Part shown: positions 39,496 to 52,030 of the stretch, piece by piece
Layout: every line of letters starts with the position of its first letter
How positions within the stretch are numbered: the stretch's first letter is position 1
NCBI RefSeq assembly: GCF_023283765.1
Contig: NZ_JAKILG010000005.1
Coordinates: 62,001 to 126,000 of the forward strand
DNA from: Shewanella profunda
GTDB lineage: Bacteria; Pseudomonadota; Gammaproteobacteria; Enterobacterales; Shewanellaceae
Length of the DNA stretch: 64,000 nucleotides
Reading direction: 5' to 3'
Notes under the pieces: model-generated
The model's input: only the letters and a program-made list of their open reading frames with translations
The model's database searches: none
Told to the model about the DNA's origin: nothing
Program-made: the position numbers and the translations under genes

Positions 39496-41310
39496 CTAGA
39501 CGCTTGAAAATGGCTGATTCAATTGTGCAACTGCGGCGTAATAACGGGTTGCAACGCTTTCAACCTTAATATTTGATGAGTCAAAACGGTTCATTGGTGC
39601 AGAGTTTGACATCATACTTGCAATATCTGCCGTAGCAGAGTCTGCCGCTAAAGTTGCAGTAGGTAGTTCAATAGGCTCGGTTGTGGTCTCTTTTGTCGCT
39701 GATTGAGCTTGTTCATCTACAGAAGTAACAGTGCTAGACGGGGCCTGTGTCTGAGTACTCTGTTTTTGCTCAATGCCTTGCTTTATTCTATCGATAAGCT
39801 CTGATATCGGCGTTGTGCTGTCCTGTGGTTGAACAATATTTCCAGAGGCATCAACGTCCCCCTTGACACTAACCGTGTGCGGTTTAATAGGTGGCAACTC
39901 CTCAATCTGTGGCTCGGCTTCGATCAAGGTTTGAGTAGTTTCTACATCGATGATCTGTTTCTGACGTTCTTCTGCAAGTAATGCCTTGGCTTCATTCATC
40001 TTTTTTAGCGCTTCTGCAGCAACTCGAATATCAGCACTCGATGGATCAACGGGTGCCATAGCTGCCGCATATACTTGCTTCATTTTATTGATTGTTGCCA
40101 GAGGATCGCCAGCTACAACGGATACGTCGATTTGAACTTCACCATCAGTAGCATAACGCTGTCCATCAACACCCTTTTCATATTTGAAACTTGGAGTTTG
40201 GGCATGCTGTCCTCCCACCGTTGCATGGGCATGTTCATGGGCTTTAACTTCCGCGTCTCGGGCTTTAAGCTCTGCTACTTGAGCACGTTGTTGCTCTGCA
40301 ATCTCTTTTTGAACCTCTTGGGTTTGATCTTGTATTTGTTTTGCTGCTTGTTCATCCGCTTGTTGTTTTGAAGCTTCAGTTTGTTTCGTTTGCTCTTTAT
40401 CACTGCCATTCGTAAAAATTGCGGCTAGAGCTTGTTGCCTATTCTCCTCAGTCTTAGCATCATTGTCTGGGTTAGGAGCTGTTTCTGAAACGGCTGGTTT
40501 GCCAAAAATCTCAATGAATTGAACCTCAGGGATGCTTTGTTTTGAGACATTCTGTGCTTGGCCATCAATTTGCTCAACCTGGGTGTAAAAACCAGTACTA
40601 TCAGCATTATCCGTAGTAACTGTATTTGTTGTGGTAGCTGAAGTTGTCACCTGTCTACTTGAATATTCAGCATCACTGGCGTTAGGTACTTTAGAGTTAA
40701 ATGGCATCCCCTCCATACCGGAATAAACATGCGAGCCAGTTATTTCTGGAGAAGAATTCTGCCCATTAGTTGGTTCCAGCGGTAAAGCGCGGGTGGTACT
40801 GCCACCTAAACTAAAAGGTGTCAGACTTGGGTCGAATGAAGGAGCCGTACTAGATAATCCACTTTGTGTAGCAAAGGATGAAAAATCGTTGGTAGAGACT
40901 GTTGCTATTTGCCCTTCTCGAACACCACTTATTGAGCGTGGCCCTGTCAATAAACTAAAGCTGGTGGCATCGGCATGCAGGACAGCAAAACTCTGAGAAG
41001 AAACAATATCAGTATCTAAAGTCTGATTTACGGTAACTGAAGCATCATTGGTAGTGCCTGAGAAGGGTTTGCTTGATAGCGGAATATTTGCAGCTGTTGT
41101 AGTTACAGTAGAACCGCCATGCGCTAGCGCACTAGAAAATGTCGGTTCAAATACTCCACTCGCTTCTATTTTTGAAGAGCTAAGCTTAACAGACTCACTA
41201 CTTTGTCCATTTGTCCCTTGATAAGTGCGGCTCTGTCCAAACGACTTATCATGCTCCAAAAAAGAAGTGGGTGACGCTCCAACCTTGGATGATAGCGCCA
41301 CAGCAGACAT
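39496..41310 (-). CDS. SprA-type putative metalloprotease family protein
   Basis: A 604-residue protein. The first ~330 residues are low-complexity and Ser/Thr/Gln-rich. A coiled helical stretch (EQTKQTEASKQQADEQAAKQ...) leads to the conserved block VAELKARDAEVKAHEHAHATVGGQHAQTPSFKYEKGVDGQRYATDGEVQIDV, with HEHAH (near 358) fitting the HExxH zinc motif of the SprA/CJM1_0395 family. Activity has not been shown for the family as far as I know. No signal peptide. A small protein is encoded immediately upstream on the same strand with a 5-nt gap to the start. Confidence 0.75.
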   Translation of the reverse strand: MSAVALSSKVGASPTSFLEHDKSFGQSRTYQGTNGQSSESVKLSSSKIEASGVFEPTFSSALAHGGSTVTTTAANIPLSSKPFSGTTNDASVTVNQTLDTDIVSSQSFAVLHADATSFSLLTGPRSISGVREGQIATVSTNDFSSFATQSGLSSTAPSFDPSLTPFSLGGSTTRALPLEPTNGQNSSPEITGSHVYSGMEGMPFNSKVPNASDAEYSSRQVTTSATTTNTVTTDNADSTGFYTQVEQIDGQAQNVSKQSIPEVQFIEIFGKPAVSETAPNPDNDAKTEENRQQALAAIFTNGSDKEQTKQTEASKQQADEQAAKQIQDQTQEVQKEIAEQQRAQVAELKARDAEVKAHEHAHATVGGQHAQTPSFKYEKGVDGQRYATDGEVQIDVSVVAGDPLATINKMKQVYAAAMAPVDPSSADIRVAAEALKKMNEAKALLAEERQKQIIDVETTQTLIEAEPQIEELPPIKPHTVSVKGDVDASGNIVQPQDSTTPISELIDRIKQGIEQKQSTQTQAPSSTVTSVDEQAQSATKETTTEPIELPTATLAADSATADIASMMSNSAPMNRFDSSNIKVESVATRYYAAVAQLNQPFSSV

Positions 41311-41315
41311 AGTGT

Positions 41316-41579
41316 TTACACCTTAATATTGATGATGGTTCCTATCGTCTCTGAATCAGTTTCTATCACTTCAGTAGCGGCCTCTGCTTGCCTTAAAGAT
41401 TGATTGGCAGAGAGTAACGCCGAGGTTTTATCGGTTTGCGCTACATCTTTAGTCGATTCAGAAGGCGCTGCACTTTGAGCAGGCGTAGGTTTAGCCACAT
41501 CGATCGTTGCTTGAGTTAACCCAGACTGCGCACTTTGCAAACCTTGTACACCAGATGAATAGGCAGATTGTATTTGCAT
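41316..41579 (-). CDS. Small hypothetical protein upstream of the SprA-like gene
   Basis: An 87-residue protein starting MQIQSAYSSGVQGLQSAQSGLTQATIDVAK, a pattern reminiscent of the N-terminal helix of flagellar rod/hook proteins or of secreted substrates. The rest is Ala/Thr/Ser-rich and ends TIGTIINIKV. The start at 41579 is chosen over 41624 because the earlier residues look untranslated. It is cotranscribed with the SprA-like gene. Function unknown. Confidence 0.65.
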   Translation of the reverse strand: MQIQSAYSSGVQGLQSAQSGLTQATIDVAKPTPAQSAAPSESTKDVAQTDKTSALLSANQSLRQAEAATEVIETDSETIGTIINIKV

Positions 41580-41681
41580 AACGGTAATCCTGCGGTGGTA
41601 ATGACTAGAACAATTATTGACCAATAGCCTGCTAAAGTACAGCGTTTATCGGTCTTAGAACCATTTATTCCCCCGCAAAAA

Positions 41682-42797
41682 CTAGCTATTTATCCAAGCC
41701 GATTCCCAATCTTTAAATACAGGATTAAAACCCTGCAGTTGCATCTGTTTTATGATTTGTTCAACACTGCGCTCATCACTTATCTCAAACTGATCGAGTT
41801 GACTGCCTGGCGCTTGATAGCCGCCCGGCTGCGTCGAACTGCCAGCACTTAACTGAGTTATCCCAAGTGGCAAGAGATTATCCCTCAACTCAGGACTTTC
41901 CCTCGTCGACATACTGATATCAAGCTGCTGATTAAAAAGCCTAAACGCACAAATCATTTGCACTAAGCCTAAATCCGATAAAATGACTCTTGGGGTGATC
42001 CCGCCAGTACAAGGCCTTAACCTTGGCAGCGAGATACTAAAGCGGGTGCGCCAATATCGCCGTTCTAGATAGTCGAGATGATATCCCATCATTAACGCAT
42101 CTAAACGCCAATCATCTAGCCCCAGTAATACCCCAAGACCAATTTTATCGACGCCTGCCACCGCAATTCTGTCCGGCGTTTCTAAACGATAGGCAAAGTC
42201 CTGTTTTTTACCTCGAGTATGGTGGCTCGCGTAAGTTTCTGGCTGATAGGTTTCTTGATAAATCATGACCGCATCTAAACCTAGCGCGACTAACTGGCGA
42301 TAATGCTCCTCACTCATTGGCTGAACCTCCATCGCCACATGGCTAAATTGCTGTTTTATCAGTGGCAGCATTTGCTTGAAATAGTCTATGCCGACCTTAG
42401 TTTCATGCTCGCCTGATACGAGCAAAATAGAATCAAAACCTCTGCCTTTGATAATGGCTATTTCGGCCATCAACTCCTGTTTATTCAATGTCTTGCGTTT
42501 GAGTTTGTTACCTATGCTAAAACCACAGTAATCACATTCATTGGCACACAGGTTTGACAGGTACAAAGGCAAATACAAGCCCAGATTCGCGCCAAATCGC
42601 TGCCGTGTCAGCGCCGCTGAACGTTGTGCCATGATTTCGATATAAGGCTCTGCCGCAGGTGATAACAAGGTCAGTAAGCTGCGTAAATCCCCTGCTGGAT
42701 TCACTAGCGCCCGTTCGACATCTTGGGCTGTGCAAGAATACAAATCGAGTAACAGTTTATCCCGTGGGATGTTGGCAAATTTCGCTACAAAACTCAT
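41682..42797 (-). CDS. thiH: Tyrosine lyase for thiazole synthesis
   Basis: A 371-residue radical SAM enzyme that cleaves tyrosine to dehydroglycine and p-cresol. The cluster motif is CANECDYC (CxxxCxxC) near residue 90. It overlaps thiG by 4 nt. Last gene of thiC-thiDE-thiF-thiS-thiG-thiH. Using ThiH rather than the oxidase ThiO suits a facultative anaerobe. Confidence 0.95.
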   Translation of the reverse strand: MSFVAKFANIPRDKLLLDLYSCTAQDVERALVNPAGDLRSLLTLLSPAAEPYIEIMAQRSAALTRQRFGANLGLYLPLYLSNLCANECDYCGFSIGNKLKRKTLNKQELMAEIAIIKGRGFDSILLVSGEHETKVGIDYFKQMLPLIKQQFSHVAMEVQPMSEEHYRQLVALGLDAVMIYQETYQPETYASHHTRGKKQDFAYRLETPDRIAVAGVDKIGLGVLLGLDDWRLDALMMGYHLDYLERRYWRTRFSISLPRLRPCTGGITPRVILSDLGLVQMICAFRLFNQQLDISMSTRESPELRDNLLPLGITQLSAGSSTQPGGYQAPGSQLDQFEISDERSVEQIIKQMQLQGFNPVFKDWESAWINS

Positions 42798-43558
42798 TGG
42801 TTTAAAAATCCTGTCAGTGGACTGGAATGTACGGCGCCCGTTTGCACTCGGCTAAGCCCTGCTTCAAAGGCGCGTTTTCCGCATTGCACAGCTTCTTTAA
42901 AACATTCGGCCATCACTATGGGCGAAGCGCTGCTGGCAATAGCGGTGTTCACCAGTACCGCATCGGCGCCCAGTTCCATTGCCCGCGCCGCCTGTGAAGG
43001 TGCACCAATGCCGGCGTCGATCACCACAGGCACCCGCGCCTGCTCTATGATGATTTTTAAAAAGCTTTCAGTGACTAAACCTTGATTACTGCCAATCGGG
43101 CTCGCCAGAGGCATGACTGCAGCACAGCCCACTTCTTCTAAGCGGTGGCAAAGTACGGGATCGGCATGCACATAGGGTAATACGATAAAACCCTTGTCAC
43201 AGAGGATTTTGGCCGCTTCTAAGGTTTCAATCGCATCGGGCATCAGATACTTAGGGTCGGGGTGGATTTCGAGCTTGATCCAATGAGTTCCCAGCATTTC
43301 ATGGGCAAGCTCAGCCGCAAAGACCGCCTCCTTGGCATTTCTCGCCCCCGAAGTGTTAGGCAATAGCCGTACACCCGCTTGCCGTAATGGGCTGAGCAAA
43401 TCATCTAGCCCCATTTTGAGATCAACTCTTTTCATCGCAACTGTGACTAACTGCGACTTTGAAGCCATTATCGCATCGATCATCACTTGGCTATTACTGA
43501 ACTTTCCCGTTCCGGTAAATAAACGCGATTCAAACTCCATATCGGCAATCTTTAACAT
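42794..43558 (-). CDS. thiG: Thiazole synthase
   Basis: A 254-residue TIM-barrel enzyme forming thiazole phosphate from DXP, dehydroglycine and ThiS-thiocarboxylate. The catalytic Lys is expected in TVAMKRVD, and phosphate-binding blocks [31 protein letters not shown] are clear. An AGGAGG site precedes the ATG, 1 nt after thiS. Confidence 0.95.
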   Translation of the reverse strand: MLKIADMEFESRLFTGTGKFSNSQVMIDAIMASKSQLVTVAMKRVDLKMGLDDLLSPLRQAGVRLLPNTSGARNAKEAVFAAELAHEMLGTHWIKLEIHPDPKYLMPDAIETLEAAKILCDKGFIVLPYVHADPVLCHRLEEVGCAAVMPLASPIGSNQGLVTESFLKIIIEQARVPVVIDAGIGAPSQAARAMELGADAVLVNTAIASSASPIVMAECFKEAVQCGKRAFEAGLSRVQTGAVHSSPLTGFLNQ

Positions 43559-43559
43559 A

Positions 43560-43763
43560 TTAGCCTCCTGCCACTGCGGAAAAAAGTTCTAGTTTATCTT
43601 CATGTTGACAGAGAATAGATTGCCAGCGATTGCGTGGAACGACCTCAGCATTCAACACGATAGCGACCGAGTCGAGGGCAATATTTTGCCCGAGTATCAC
43701 TGCCGCAAGTGAAGTCGGTTCTGTTAGCGACTGCGGGATATTATTTATGTGAATTAAAATCAT
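43560..43763 (-). CDS. thiS: Sulfur carrier protein ThiS
   Basis: A 67-residue ubiquitin-like protein ending in the di-glycine tail (LFSAVAGG) that carries the thiocarboxylate. The start is MILIHINN at 43763; the longer frame from 43835 lies inside thiF. Separated from thiF by one base. Confidence 0.92.
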   Translation of the reverse strand: MILIHINNIPQSLTEPTSLAAVILGQNIALDSVAIVLNAEVVPRNRWQSILCQHEDKLELFSAVAGG

Positions 43764-43764
43764 A

Positions 43765-44664
43765 TCAAATCTCCATACTGTGTAGCTTGCTGTGCATATT
43801 GAATGAGGGATGAAGCTCTTTTGAACCACACACATTACAGTGAGGATCCCGCGTTAATGCAGCCGATGTCCATACAAGTGATTTAGCGTCGAACCGCCAA
43901 AAATGCCCCAGCAAGGAGTTTTGTGCTTTATCACAATCGCTATCCATACTCAGCAAGAGTTGCATCGCCACCAAGGATTGCATTGATGCCATCACGCCCA
44001 CGCTCGATCCGAGTACGCCTTGGGTACCGCAACTCTGCGACACTCTTGTCTGTGCGGGGAAAATACACTGATAGCAACCGCCAGAGGGGAGCTGCATTTG
44101 ATCGACTGCAAACAATTGGCCGCTAAATGCCGCGATCGACGCACTGACTAAGGGCAAAGCAGCTTCGATACAGCAGCGATTAATGGATTGGCGAGTCGCA
44201 AAATTATCTGTGCAGTCAAGCACTAGCACTCTTTTGCCCTGTTGTTTTGCCAGTAAAACATCCGCTAATTGATCAGCATGTGTTTCAGCATTAAATGCAG
44301 TTTCATGGGCAGTAACAGTGCAATGCGGCGCTAAGTTATTGAGTTTTCGCTTGGCAACTCGCGCCTTATTGAGTCCAATATCGCCATCGTTAAATAACAA
44401 TTGCCTAGGCAGATTTGATACTTCAACCTTATCCATATCGATTAAGATTAAGTTGCCAACACCTGCACAGGCCAAATATTGCGCCGCCAATTGCCCTAAG
44501 CCGCCAAGACCGATAATCGCGACACAGGCATCGGCCAATTGCAATTGCCCTGCCTCACCCACTTCTGGCAATAAGACTTGTCGAGAATAACGCATGAAAT
44601 CGGCATCGCTGAGTGTTTTGCCACTGACAGTCTCACCATTATAAAGCTGTTTATTTGTGCTCAT
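43765..44664 (-). CDS. thiF: ThiS adenylyltransferase
   Basis: A 299-residue E1-like enzyme that adenylates ThiS. It has the nucleotide-binding [21 protein letters not shown] and CxxC zinc pairs (CYQC and CNVC). Start [10 protein letters not shown] at 44664 overlaps the thiDE stop by 4 nt (ATGA), supporting it over the longer frame. Confidence 0.94.
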   Translation of the reverse strand: MSTNKQLYNGETVSGKTLSDADFMRYSRQVLLPEVGEAGQLQLADACVAIIGLGGLGQLAAQYLACAGVGNLILIDMDKVEVSNLPRQLLFNDGDIGLNKARVAKRKLNNLAPHCTVTAHETAFNAETHADQLADVLLAKQQGKRVLVLDCTDNFATRQSINRCCIEAALPLVSASIAAFSGQLFAVDQMQLPSGGCYQCIFPAQTRVSQSCGTQGVLGSSVGVMASMQSLVAMQLLLSMDSDCDKAQNSLLGHFWRFDAKSLVWTSAALTRDPHCNVCGSKELHPSFNMHSKLHSMEI

Positions 44665-46454
44665 ATTTGGCATGCACTTAGCTCCCAAGCTTGGCTCAAC
44701 TCTGCAAACGCAGTGGTCGGTTCCGGAGCCTCGGTTATTGCACGCACCACAGCAATATTGTCAACCCCAGTGGTTTTCACCTTTGCGAGATTATCTAAGT
44801 CGATGCCGCCAATAGCGACTAAGGGATAATGGTCTTGGAGTAACGCCACATAATGTTTAAGTTTTGCTAATCCTTGAGGCGTAGAAGGCATTTGCTTAGT
44901 CGTGGTTGGGAATATATGCCCAAGGGCGATATAGGATGGCGAGTATTGATGCGCCAATAGCAACTCGAAATAACTGTGGCTCGATATCCCAAGTGCAAGT
45001 CCCGCCACTTGAATGGCAGCTAAGTCGGTAACTGCGAGATCTTCTTGGCCTAGATGTACGCCAAAGGCATGATGCTTTATCGCTAACTGCCAGTGATCAT
45101 TAATAAAAAGCTGAGCATTAAAATGCTTACCTAAGGCAATTGCGGTTTGAATTTGTGCCTCTAATTCAGCTTTAACTAATTCCGAGTCAACTAGCTCAGA
45201 TCCAACTTGCTTTGCATCAGCTAACTCAGTGATGTCGGTTTTTATTCTTAGCTGCACGGTTTTAACGCCCGCAGCTAACAAGTTTTCAAGCATGGCTAGG
45301 CTATTCACCACAGGATAAACACCGAGATCGGCATGGAGCACTTTAAAACCGCGCGATGGAGTAACGAATGGCTGTGTCGAGGCCGTATTCACCAGAACCG
45401 TTTCAGGTAAGCCACGACCAGCATGGCTGACTTGGTCGATGTTATTGCGATTACACAGACTTATCTTGGCATAGCGAGACACATCATTAGGCCAACCTGT
45501 GCGAGCCAGTGGCCCAGGACCTTGCCCTAGGCCAATAGCTGCGCTTAGGCCTTGACTCACATAGGCTTTCGCGACAACCACCGCATCTTGCAACACAAAA
45601 CCCTGCGCTAAAACGGCGGCAATTGCCGATGATAAAGTGCAACCACTGCCATGGTTATGATAAGTATTGACCCGCGGGCTTGATAACCAGAAGCGTCCAT
45701 TTTGATGCAGCTCAGAGCTCGCGTGCACTTGTCGGCAAACCAGATAATCCTCAGCAAGCTCAAGATCCCAGCCCCAGCCGTTGCCATCATGAGCATTAGC
45801 ATGAGTGTTATCGCGAGTTTTAGCATAAGTGCCATCAAGAATATCAGTGCAACCAAAGCTCACATCGCCCCCTTTGGCGAGCACACTGCAATCAATACTC
45901 TGGGATAAAGCCTGTGCCGCAGTAGCGAACTGCGCTTTAGTTGAAACATCACTTTTAGTTAACCGCTCAAGTTCGAGCACGTTAGGCGTGATAAGCTCAA
46001 TCAGGCCCTTGAAAGGCGTGAAATCTAAAGCCAGTTTGGCAGTGCTTTTATCGGCTAACGCATCACCACAACTGGCGACCATCACAGGATCGACAATCAC
46101 AGGCACAAATGGATATAGGGTTTTAAAACTCGCGATCCAATCTGCCAGCAATACCACCTGATTCTGATTAGCCAGTAAACCGATTTTGATCGCCTGTGGT
46201 GGCAAATCTGAGAGTAAAGTTCTTAACTGAGCCAGTAACATGGCCTCACTTACGGATTCAACTAAGGTGACCGCCACTGAGCTTTGCGCCGTCACTGTAG
46301 TGATCGCGCTGCAACCATAACAACCCAAATCCTGAATTGTCGCTAAGTCCGCCTGAATACCGGCACCGCCGCCGCTGTCTGAACCCGCTATGGTCCAAAC
46401 AAACGCGGGACGCTCGGTATTTATGGCCGATTTATCCCCATGAATACCCAGCAT
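44661..46454 (-). CDS. thiDE: Bifunctional HMP kinase / thiamine phosphate synthase
   Basis: A 597-residue fusion. The N-terminal ThiD domain (about 17-325) has [26 protein letters not shown] and [14 protein letters not shown]. The C-terminal ThiE domain (about 375-595) has [37 protein letters not shown] and VAIGGID. ThiD carries a poorly conserved insertion near 215-235 ([14 protein letters not shown]), and ThiE has a short repeated [14 protein letters not shown] segment. It couples HMP-PP with thiazole phosphate to make thiamine phosphate. Confidence 0.93.
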   Translation of the reverse strand: MLGIHGDKSAINTERPAFVWTIAGSDSGGGAGIQADLATIQDLGCYGCSAITTVTAQSSVAVTLVESVSEAMLLAQLRTLLSDLPPQAIKIGLLANQNQVVLLADWIASFKTLYPFVPVIVDPVMVASCGDALADKSTAKLALDFTPFKGLIELITPNVLELERLTKSDVSTKAQFATAAQALSQSIDCSVLAKGGDVSFGCTDILDGTYAKTRDNTHANAHDGNGWGWDLELAEDYLVCRQVHASSELHQNGRFWLSSPRVNTYHNHGSGCTLSSAIAAVLAQGFVLQDAVVVAKAYVSQGLSAAIGLGQGPGPLARTGWPNDVSRYAKISLCNRNNIDQVSHAGRGLPETVLVNTASTQPFVTPSRGFKVLHADLGVYPVVNSLAMLENLLAAGVKTVQLRIKTDITELADAKQVGSELVDSELVKAELEAQIQTAIALGKHFNAQLFINDHWQLAIKHHAFGVHLGQEDLAVTDLAAIQVAGLALGISSHSYFELLLAHQYSPSYIALGHIFPTTTKQMPSTPQGLAKLKHYVALLQDHYPLVAIGGIDLDNLAKVKTTGVDNIAVVRAITEAPEPTTAFAELSQAWELSACQI

Positions 46455-46456
46455 AA

Positions 46457-48703
<2,247 letters not shown>

Positions 48704-48786
48704 TTAAATCTAAACATTTAGGCTTGAAGCACTGCTGAGTAAACAGGTGTTAAAGCCGTCCATTTTCACGATTTAATGTGTGTTAT

Positions 48787-48882
48787 TACGCTTGTTTCCT
48801 TCGCAGGTATTAACCTGATCAGGTTCAACGGATCCCGAATAAACGGTCTCAGCCAAGAGGCACTCCGACAAGATGAGTGCGC
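48787..48882 (-). promoter_or_regulatory. TPP riboswitch (THI element)
   Basis: On the minus strand the conserved blocks CTGAGA, ACCTGATCAGGTTAATACC and GCGAAGGAAACAAG appear in order, within a stem closed by the 5' GGAGTGC/GCACTC arms. It lies about 200 nt upstream of thiC and should shut the thi operon when thiamine pyrophosphate is plentiful. Confidence 0.93.
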
Positions 48883-49043
48883 AGTATAGACAGAAGCGGC
48901 AGCAACAAACAAGGGAAAAAGCAATTTAAAAATCAGGATACAGTCAAAACAAAAGAACTATAACAATTTGTTTTTAAATGATTTAATTAGTAAATATAAT
49001 ATACATCTTACTTTGTGTGAAAATAAATCATTTCAAAAGATCG
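48883..49043. other. Upstream region of the thi operon
   Basis: AT-rich sequence that should contain the thiC promoter; no other feature recognised. Confidence 0.4.
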
Positions 49044-50288
49044 CTATTTATAGGGCTTTAGCATCATTTTATTTAATCGAGATTGGATGGCATCATCAAT
49101 AGCTTGATTGATTTTTTTGCCACTGCAGTCAAATGGGAAGCCTAAATTTTCGGCGTAAGGATTAACTTGAGTGCCGACTTGTACCACTCGATAACAAGTA
49201 TCACCCTTACGAACAATACGATTTGGATCTATGGGTAAATCTAAACTCGTTGGGCCACTAAAATCATCGGCGTTAGGGACAAATAACACTTCCATCTCTG
49301 GGCTCATTTCGCTCATATTCGATTTCCGTGTGAATTTATCCGCCTGTTCAATCACGAGATCATCGAGCGCTTGTTCTCGCTGACGTTCAAAATATTGCTG
49401 GGTGAATAAACTCATGCTTGAGCTTGTCGCCATTGTGCTTTCACCTTTTTCTACAGGCGAACTTTTAGCGCCAAGCTGCGGCTTAATTTCTGTGGCATCA
49501 AACGTATTCGTAGGCTTTTTTGCAGTCGCTCCAGCGGGTTCTACTTCACTAATGGCACTCGACTGAGTGATGTCCGGTTTAACAGTATCTGGCTTCACTT
49601 TTTCCGGCACTACTTTTTCAGAGACGGCGTTTTCAGGCATGATTTTTTCAAGCATTGGTTGAGGCTTAACTGGAATTTGAGGTGTGGGAACAGGTATAGG
49701 CGCAACAGAACTTGTCGCCTCGGCCTTTATCTCAGTTTCAGGTGCAGCGGTTTCGGCCTTCTCTACTGCGGGAGCATAAATAAAATAAGCTTTGAGCGCA
49801 GTCACTTTAGGGCCACGACTGTCTGTTGTCGTAAATCCAAACGGATTTAACTGTGGCCGCCACAATAAGTAGATCAGTGAAAATAAACACACATGCACTA
49901 TGAGTACAAAAAACAGCAGGCTAAAACCTTTATAATGAAACGCTTGGCGAGCACGCAAAAATCCCCAGATCCCCAGCCCGAGAGCACTAGACTGTTCAGC
50001 TTTTGATCTCTGTTGAGTTTGAATGTCAGATTGAGCTTGGGTCGGGTTGTAAAGCTGAACCGATAAAGGGCTAGCGTCACAGTTCAATACTGACAGCTCC
50101 ACATCGGCAGCTAATGCTGGCTCCAAGGGATAGTCAAGGTTACTAAGATGATGGTCGAACGCGATAACGGCTTCATCTTCCGATAACGTTGCTGAAATAA
50201 AAAAAGCACTATCAGCATCTCCAATACCTGCCGAGGTAGGACAAGTTGCAAATAAAGGCATATTTTCGGGCTGAGGTTGAAAAGGCAA
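49044..50288 (-). CDS. Single-TM protein with TonB-like Pro-rich linker
   Basis: A 414-residue protein. The N-terminal ~115 residues look cytoplasmic; one TM helix lies at about 127-147 (FSLLFFVLIVHVCLFSLIYLL). Then comes a Pro/Lys/Glu-rich stretch (VPTPQIPVKPQPMLEK...VSEKVVPEKVKPDTVKPD) and a periplasmic domain (about 330-414) with two cysteines (DTCYRVV, FDCSGKK) that may form a disulfide. The layout recalls TonB or a periplasm-spanning anchor, but no TonB C-terminal domain is recognised. Function unknown. Confidence 0.7.
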   Translation of the reverse strand: MPFQPQPENMPLFATCPTSAGIGDADSAFFISATLSEDEAVIAFDHHLSNLDYPLEPALAADVELSVLNCDASPLSVQLYNPTQAQSDIQTQQRSKAEQSSALGLGIWGFLRARQAFHYKGFSLLFFVLIVHVCLFSLIYLLWRPQLNPFGFTTTDSRGPKVTALKAYFIYAPAVEKAETAAPETEIKAEATSSVAPIPVPTPQIPVKPQPMLEKIMPENAVSEKVVPEKVKPDTVKPDITQSSAISEVEPAGATAKKPTNTFDATEIKPQLGAKSSPVEKGESTMATSSSMSLFTQQYFERQREQALDDLVIEQADKFTRKSNMSEMSPEMEVLFVPNADDFSGPTSLDLPIDPNRIVRKGDTCYRVVQVGTQVNPYAENLGFPFDCSGKKINQAIDDAIQSRLNKMMLKPYK

Positions 50289-50787
50289 AATCCATCCTTA
50301 GGTTTTATGTAATATAAATCGATATTGAGATGACGCTGATCAACTTGAATCGATTGCTCTTTATGTTGATATTAGTGACTTGCGAGTGTTCAACGCAAAT
50401 TAGAGGAGACAAACAGGGCAAAGTTCAACACTTATGCAACAAAGCTCAATGCTTACTTCAGCGCAAAGTGCCACAACAAATTTCAAGCTGATTTTGCCTC
50501 GCAGCCAAATCAATACTCTGTAAGATACAAGTTATAGAGATAAACAAGACTGGGAATTTAGATACTATTTAGAGCGAAGTTAAACGGTTTCTAAATCTAT
50601 AAGTGGCTCAAGCGGATAAAAGATGAATGTACAAGCTAACTTAGATTAAAAGTCCGCGTAAAAATCTAAAAGGTCAGCGTGAAAAAATCTTCACTATATT
50701 TAAGCTTACAATTGTACGCTGAAATATGGTGATTTATTTTCCTAACTGATAGACTCAGTCATTATCGTTTGCGGGTGTATATCTACC
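50289..50787. other. 500-bp intergenic region, nothing recognised
   Basis: Between divergent genes. No ORF with coding character, tRNA or strong inverted repeat was seen. It probably holds both promoters. Confidence 0.5.
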
Positions 50788-51471
50788 ATGTCGAGTCAAA
50801 GTGTTATCAAACAACAAAATACAGCACAAAACGAGGCTAAATATGGGCTGTACAGTGTCAAAGAAGAGATTGCTAACAGTGTATCCCATGGCCTAGGCGT
50901 CATCGCAGGAATTGTGGCATTAGTACTGATGTTACTAAAAGGGCAAGATCACCTAACGCTGATCCAACTTACGGGTGTTGCCATTTATGGTGCAAGTATC
51001 ATAGTGCTTTTTCTATGCTCTACCTTATACCATAGTGTCACCCATTCAGGCTGGAAGCATAAACTTAAGATCGCCGATCACTGTGCGATTTACTGTTTGA
51101 TTGCAGGCACTTATACGCCTTTGATGTTGATCAGCTTGCAGGGCACACAATCGACGGTAATTTTGACGGCAATCTGGTCATTGGCTCTCGGCGGTATTTT
51201 ATTTAAAACTCTGTTTATTCATAAGTTCAAAAAGCTAAGTCTAGTGCTGTATCTTGCAATGGGTTGGCTATGCGTGACTATCATAGGTGATTTAACCTCA
51301 TCTATGTCAGAGCTTGGATTTAACTTATTGATCTTAGGCGGACTATTCTACACCTTAGGCGTAATTTTCTATGTGGGTAAATGGATTCCCTTTAACCATG
51401 CGATTTGGCATCTGTTTGTATTGGGAGGCGCAATGAGCCATTTTTTTTGCATTTACTTAACTGTTATTTAA
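50788..51471 (+). CDS. Hemolysin III family membrane protein
   Basis: A 227-residue seven-TM protein of the YqfA/TrhA (PAQR-like) family. Family residues are seen in ANSVSHGLGVIAG, STLYHSVTHSGWKHKLKIADHCAIY and the C-terminal IPFNHAIWHLFVLGGAMSHFF; the histidines and Asp may bind metal. In E. coli the relative affects membrane fluidity or osmotic response; hydrolase activity is suggested for the PAQR group. It is the last intact host gene before the mobile element. Confidence 0.9.
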   Translation: MSSQSVIKQQNTAQNEAKYGLYSVKEEIANSVSHGLGVIAGIVALVLMLLKGQDHLTLIQLTGVAIYGASIIVLFLCSTLYHSVTHSGWKHKLKIADHCAIYCLIAGTYTPLMLISLQGTQSTVILTAIWSLALGGILFKTLFIHKFKKLSLVLYLAMGWLCVTIIGDLTSSMSELGFNLLILGGLFYTLGVIFYVGKWIPFNHAIWHLFVLGGAMSHFFCIYLTVI

Positions 51472-51532
51472 ATACGGATGTTCAAGCAGATAAATCTTAT
51501 CCTCTAAGGAGTCCAAACGCTTTGCTGAGTGC

Positions 51533-51700
51533 TCAATTACGGATATTGAGCGCTGTAAATAATGATGTTAATTCTGTTGCTTGATTTTCATAGCCCGCCT
51601 GTTGCCAAAGGGCAATAATACACTCCGCAGTGCAAAGCCCTCCCTCCAGCTGATTGCGCCTTAATACAAAGGCGGAGCCACTTTCCCTATACGGACCAGC
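51533..51700 (-). pseudogene. 3' remnant of a host gene cut by the transposon
   Basis: The minus-strand frame ending at 51533 codes a protein-like tail (...RRNQLEGGLCTAECIIALWQQAGYENQ) of about 55 residues up to position 51700, where the candidate transposon end begins. The open frame continues into the element to an ATG at 51838, but that part looks foreign (repeats of the terminal palindrome). The missing 5' part should lie beyond the other transposon end. Family not recognised. Confidence 0.5.
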
Positions 51701-51738
51701 GGGGGCATTTGAACGAAAACCTACGGTTTTGAATCCTG
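51701..51738. repeat. Candidate left terminal inverted repeat
   Basis: Begins GGGGGCATTTGAACGAAAAC at 51701; Tn3-family ends start GGGG and contain a GAACGAAAAC-like block. CCAGC (51696-51700) directly outside would be one copy of the 5-bp target duplication. The matching right end is not in the window, so this is inferred. Confidence 0.5.
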
Positions 51739-51767
51739 TGGCACCCTCGTAACCGTAGGTTTTCGTT
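51712..51767. repeat. 17-bp perfect inverted repeat at the element end
   Basis: AACGAAAACCTACGGTT (51712-51728) and AACCGTAGGTTTTCGTT (51751-51767) with a 22-nt loop. One arm is inside the candidate terminal repeat. It can form a strong hairpin or present two transposase sites in opposite orientation. Confidence 0.8.
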
Positions 51768-52030
51768 TGATAGCCGTTAATCCCTGTATTTGAGGTTCGG
51801 CTGCATTCGGCCGGTAAAAGCGTTGAATTTAGCCACAAAACCTATAACACATTGATAATATGTAGGAATATCAATATTCTTTTTCCACCTGACGTTGGTC
51901 GAATCGATGCTTCTCCTTGGCCTGCAGGGTCTTGTGGAAGAACCGACAAATTTGCCAAGTTTGCTCGTTTAGGGGCTGGCAACGATTTCTGCATTTGCAG
52001 CCAGACGATCAAAACACATCCATTAAATCG

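Noticed and set aside
39430..39570. 46-codon plus-strand ORF at the end of the SprA-like gene
   Set aside because: Half of it is antisense to the conserved C-terminal part of a real gene; no ribosome site.
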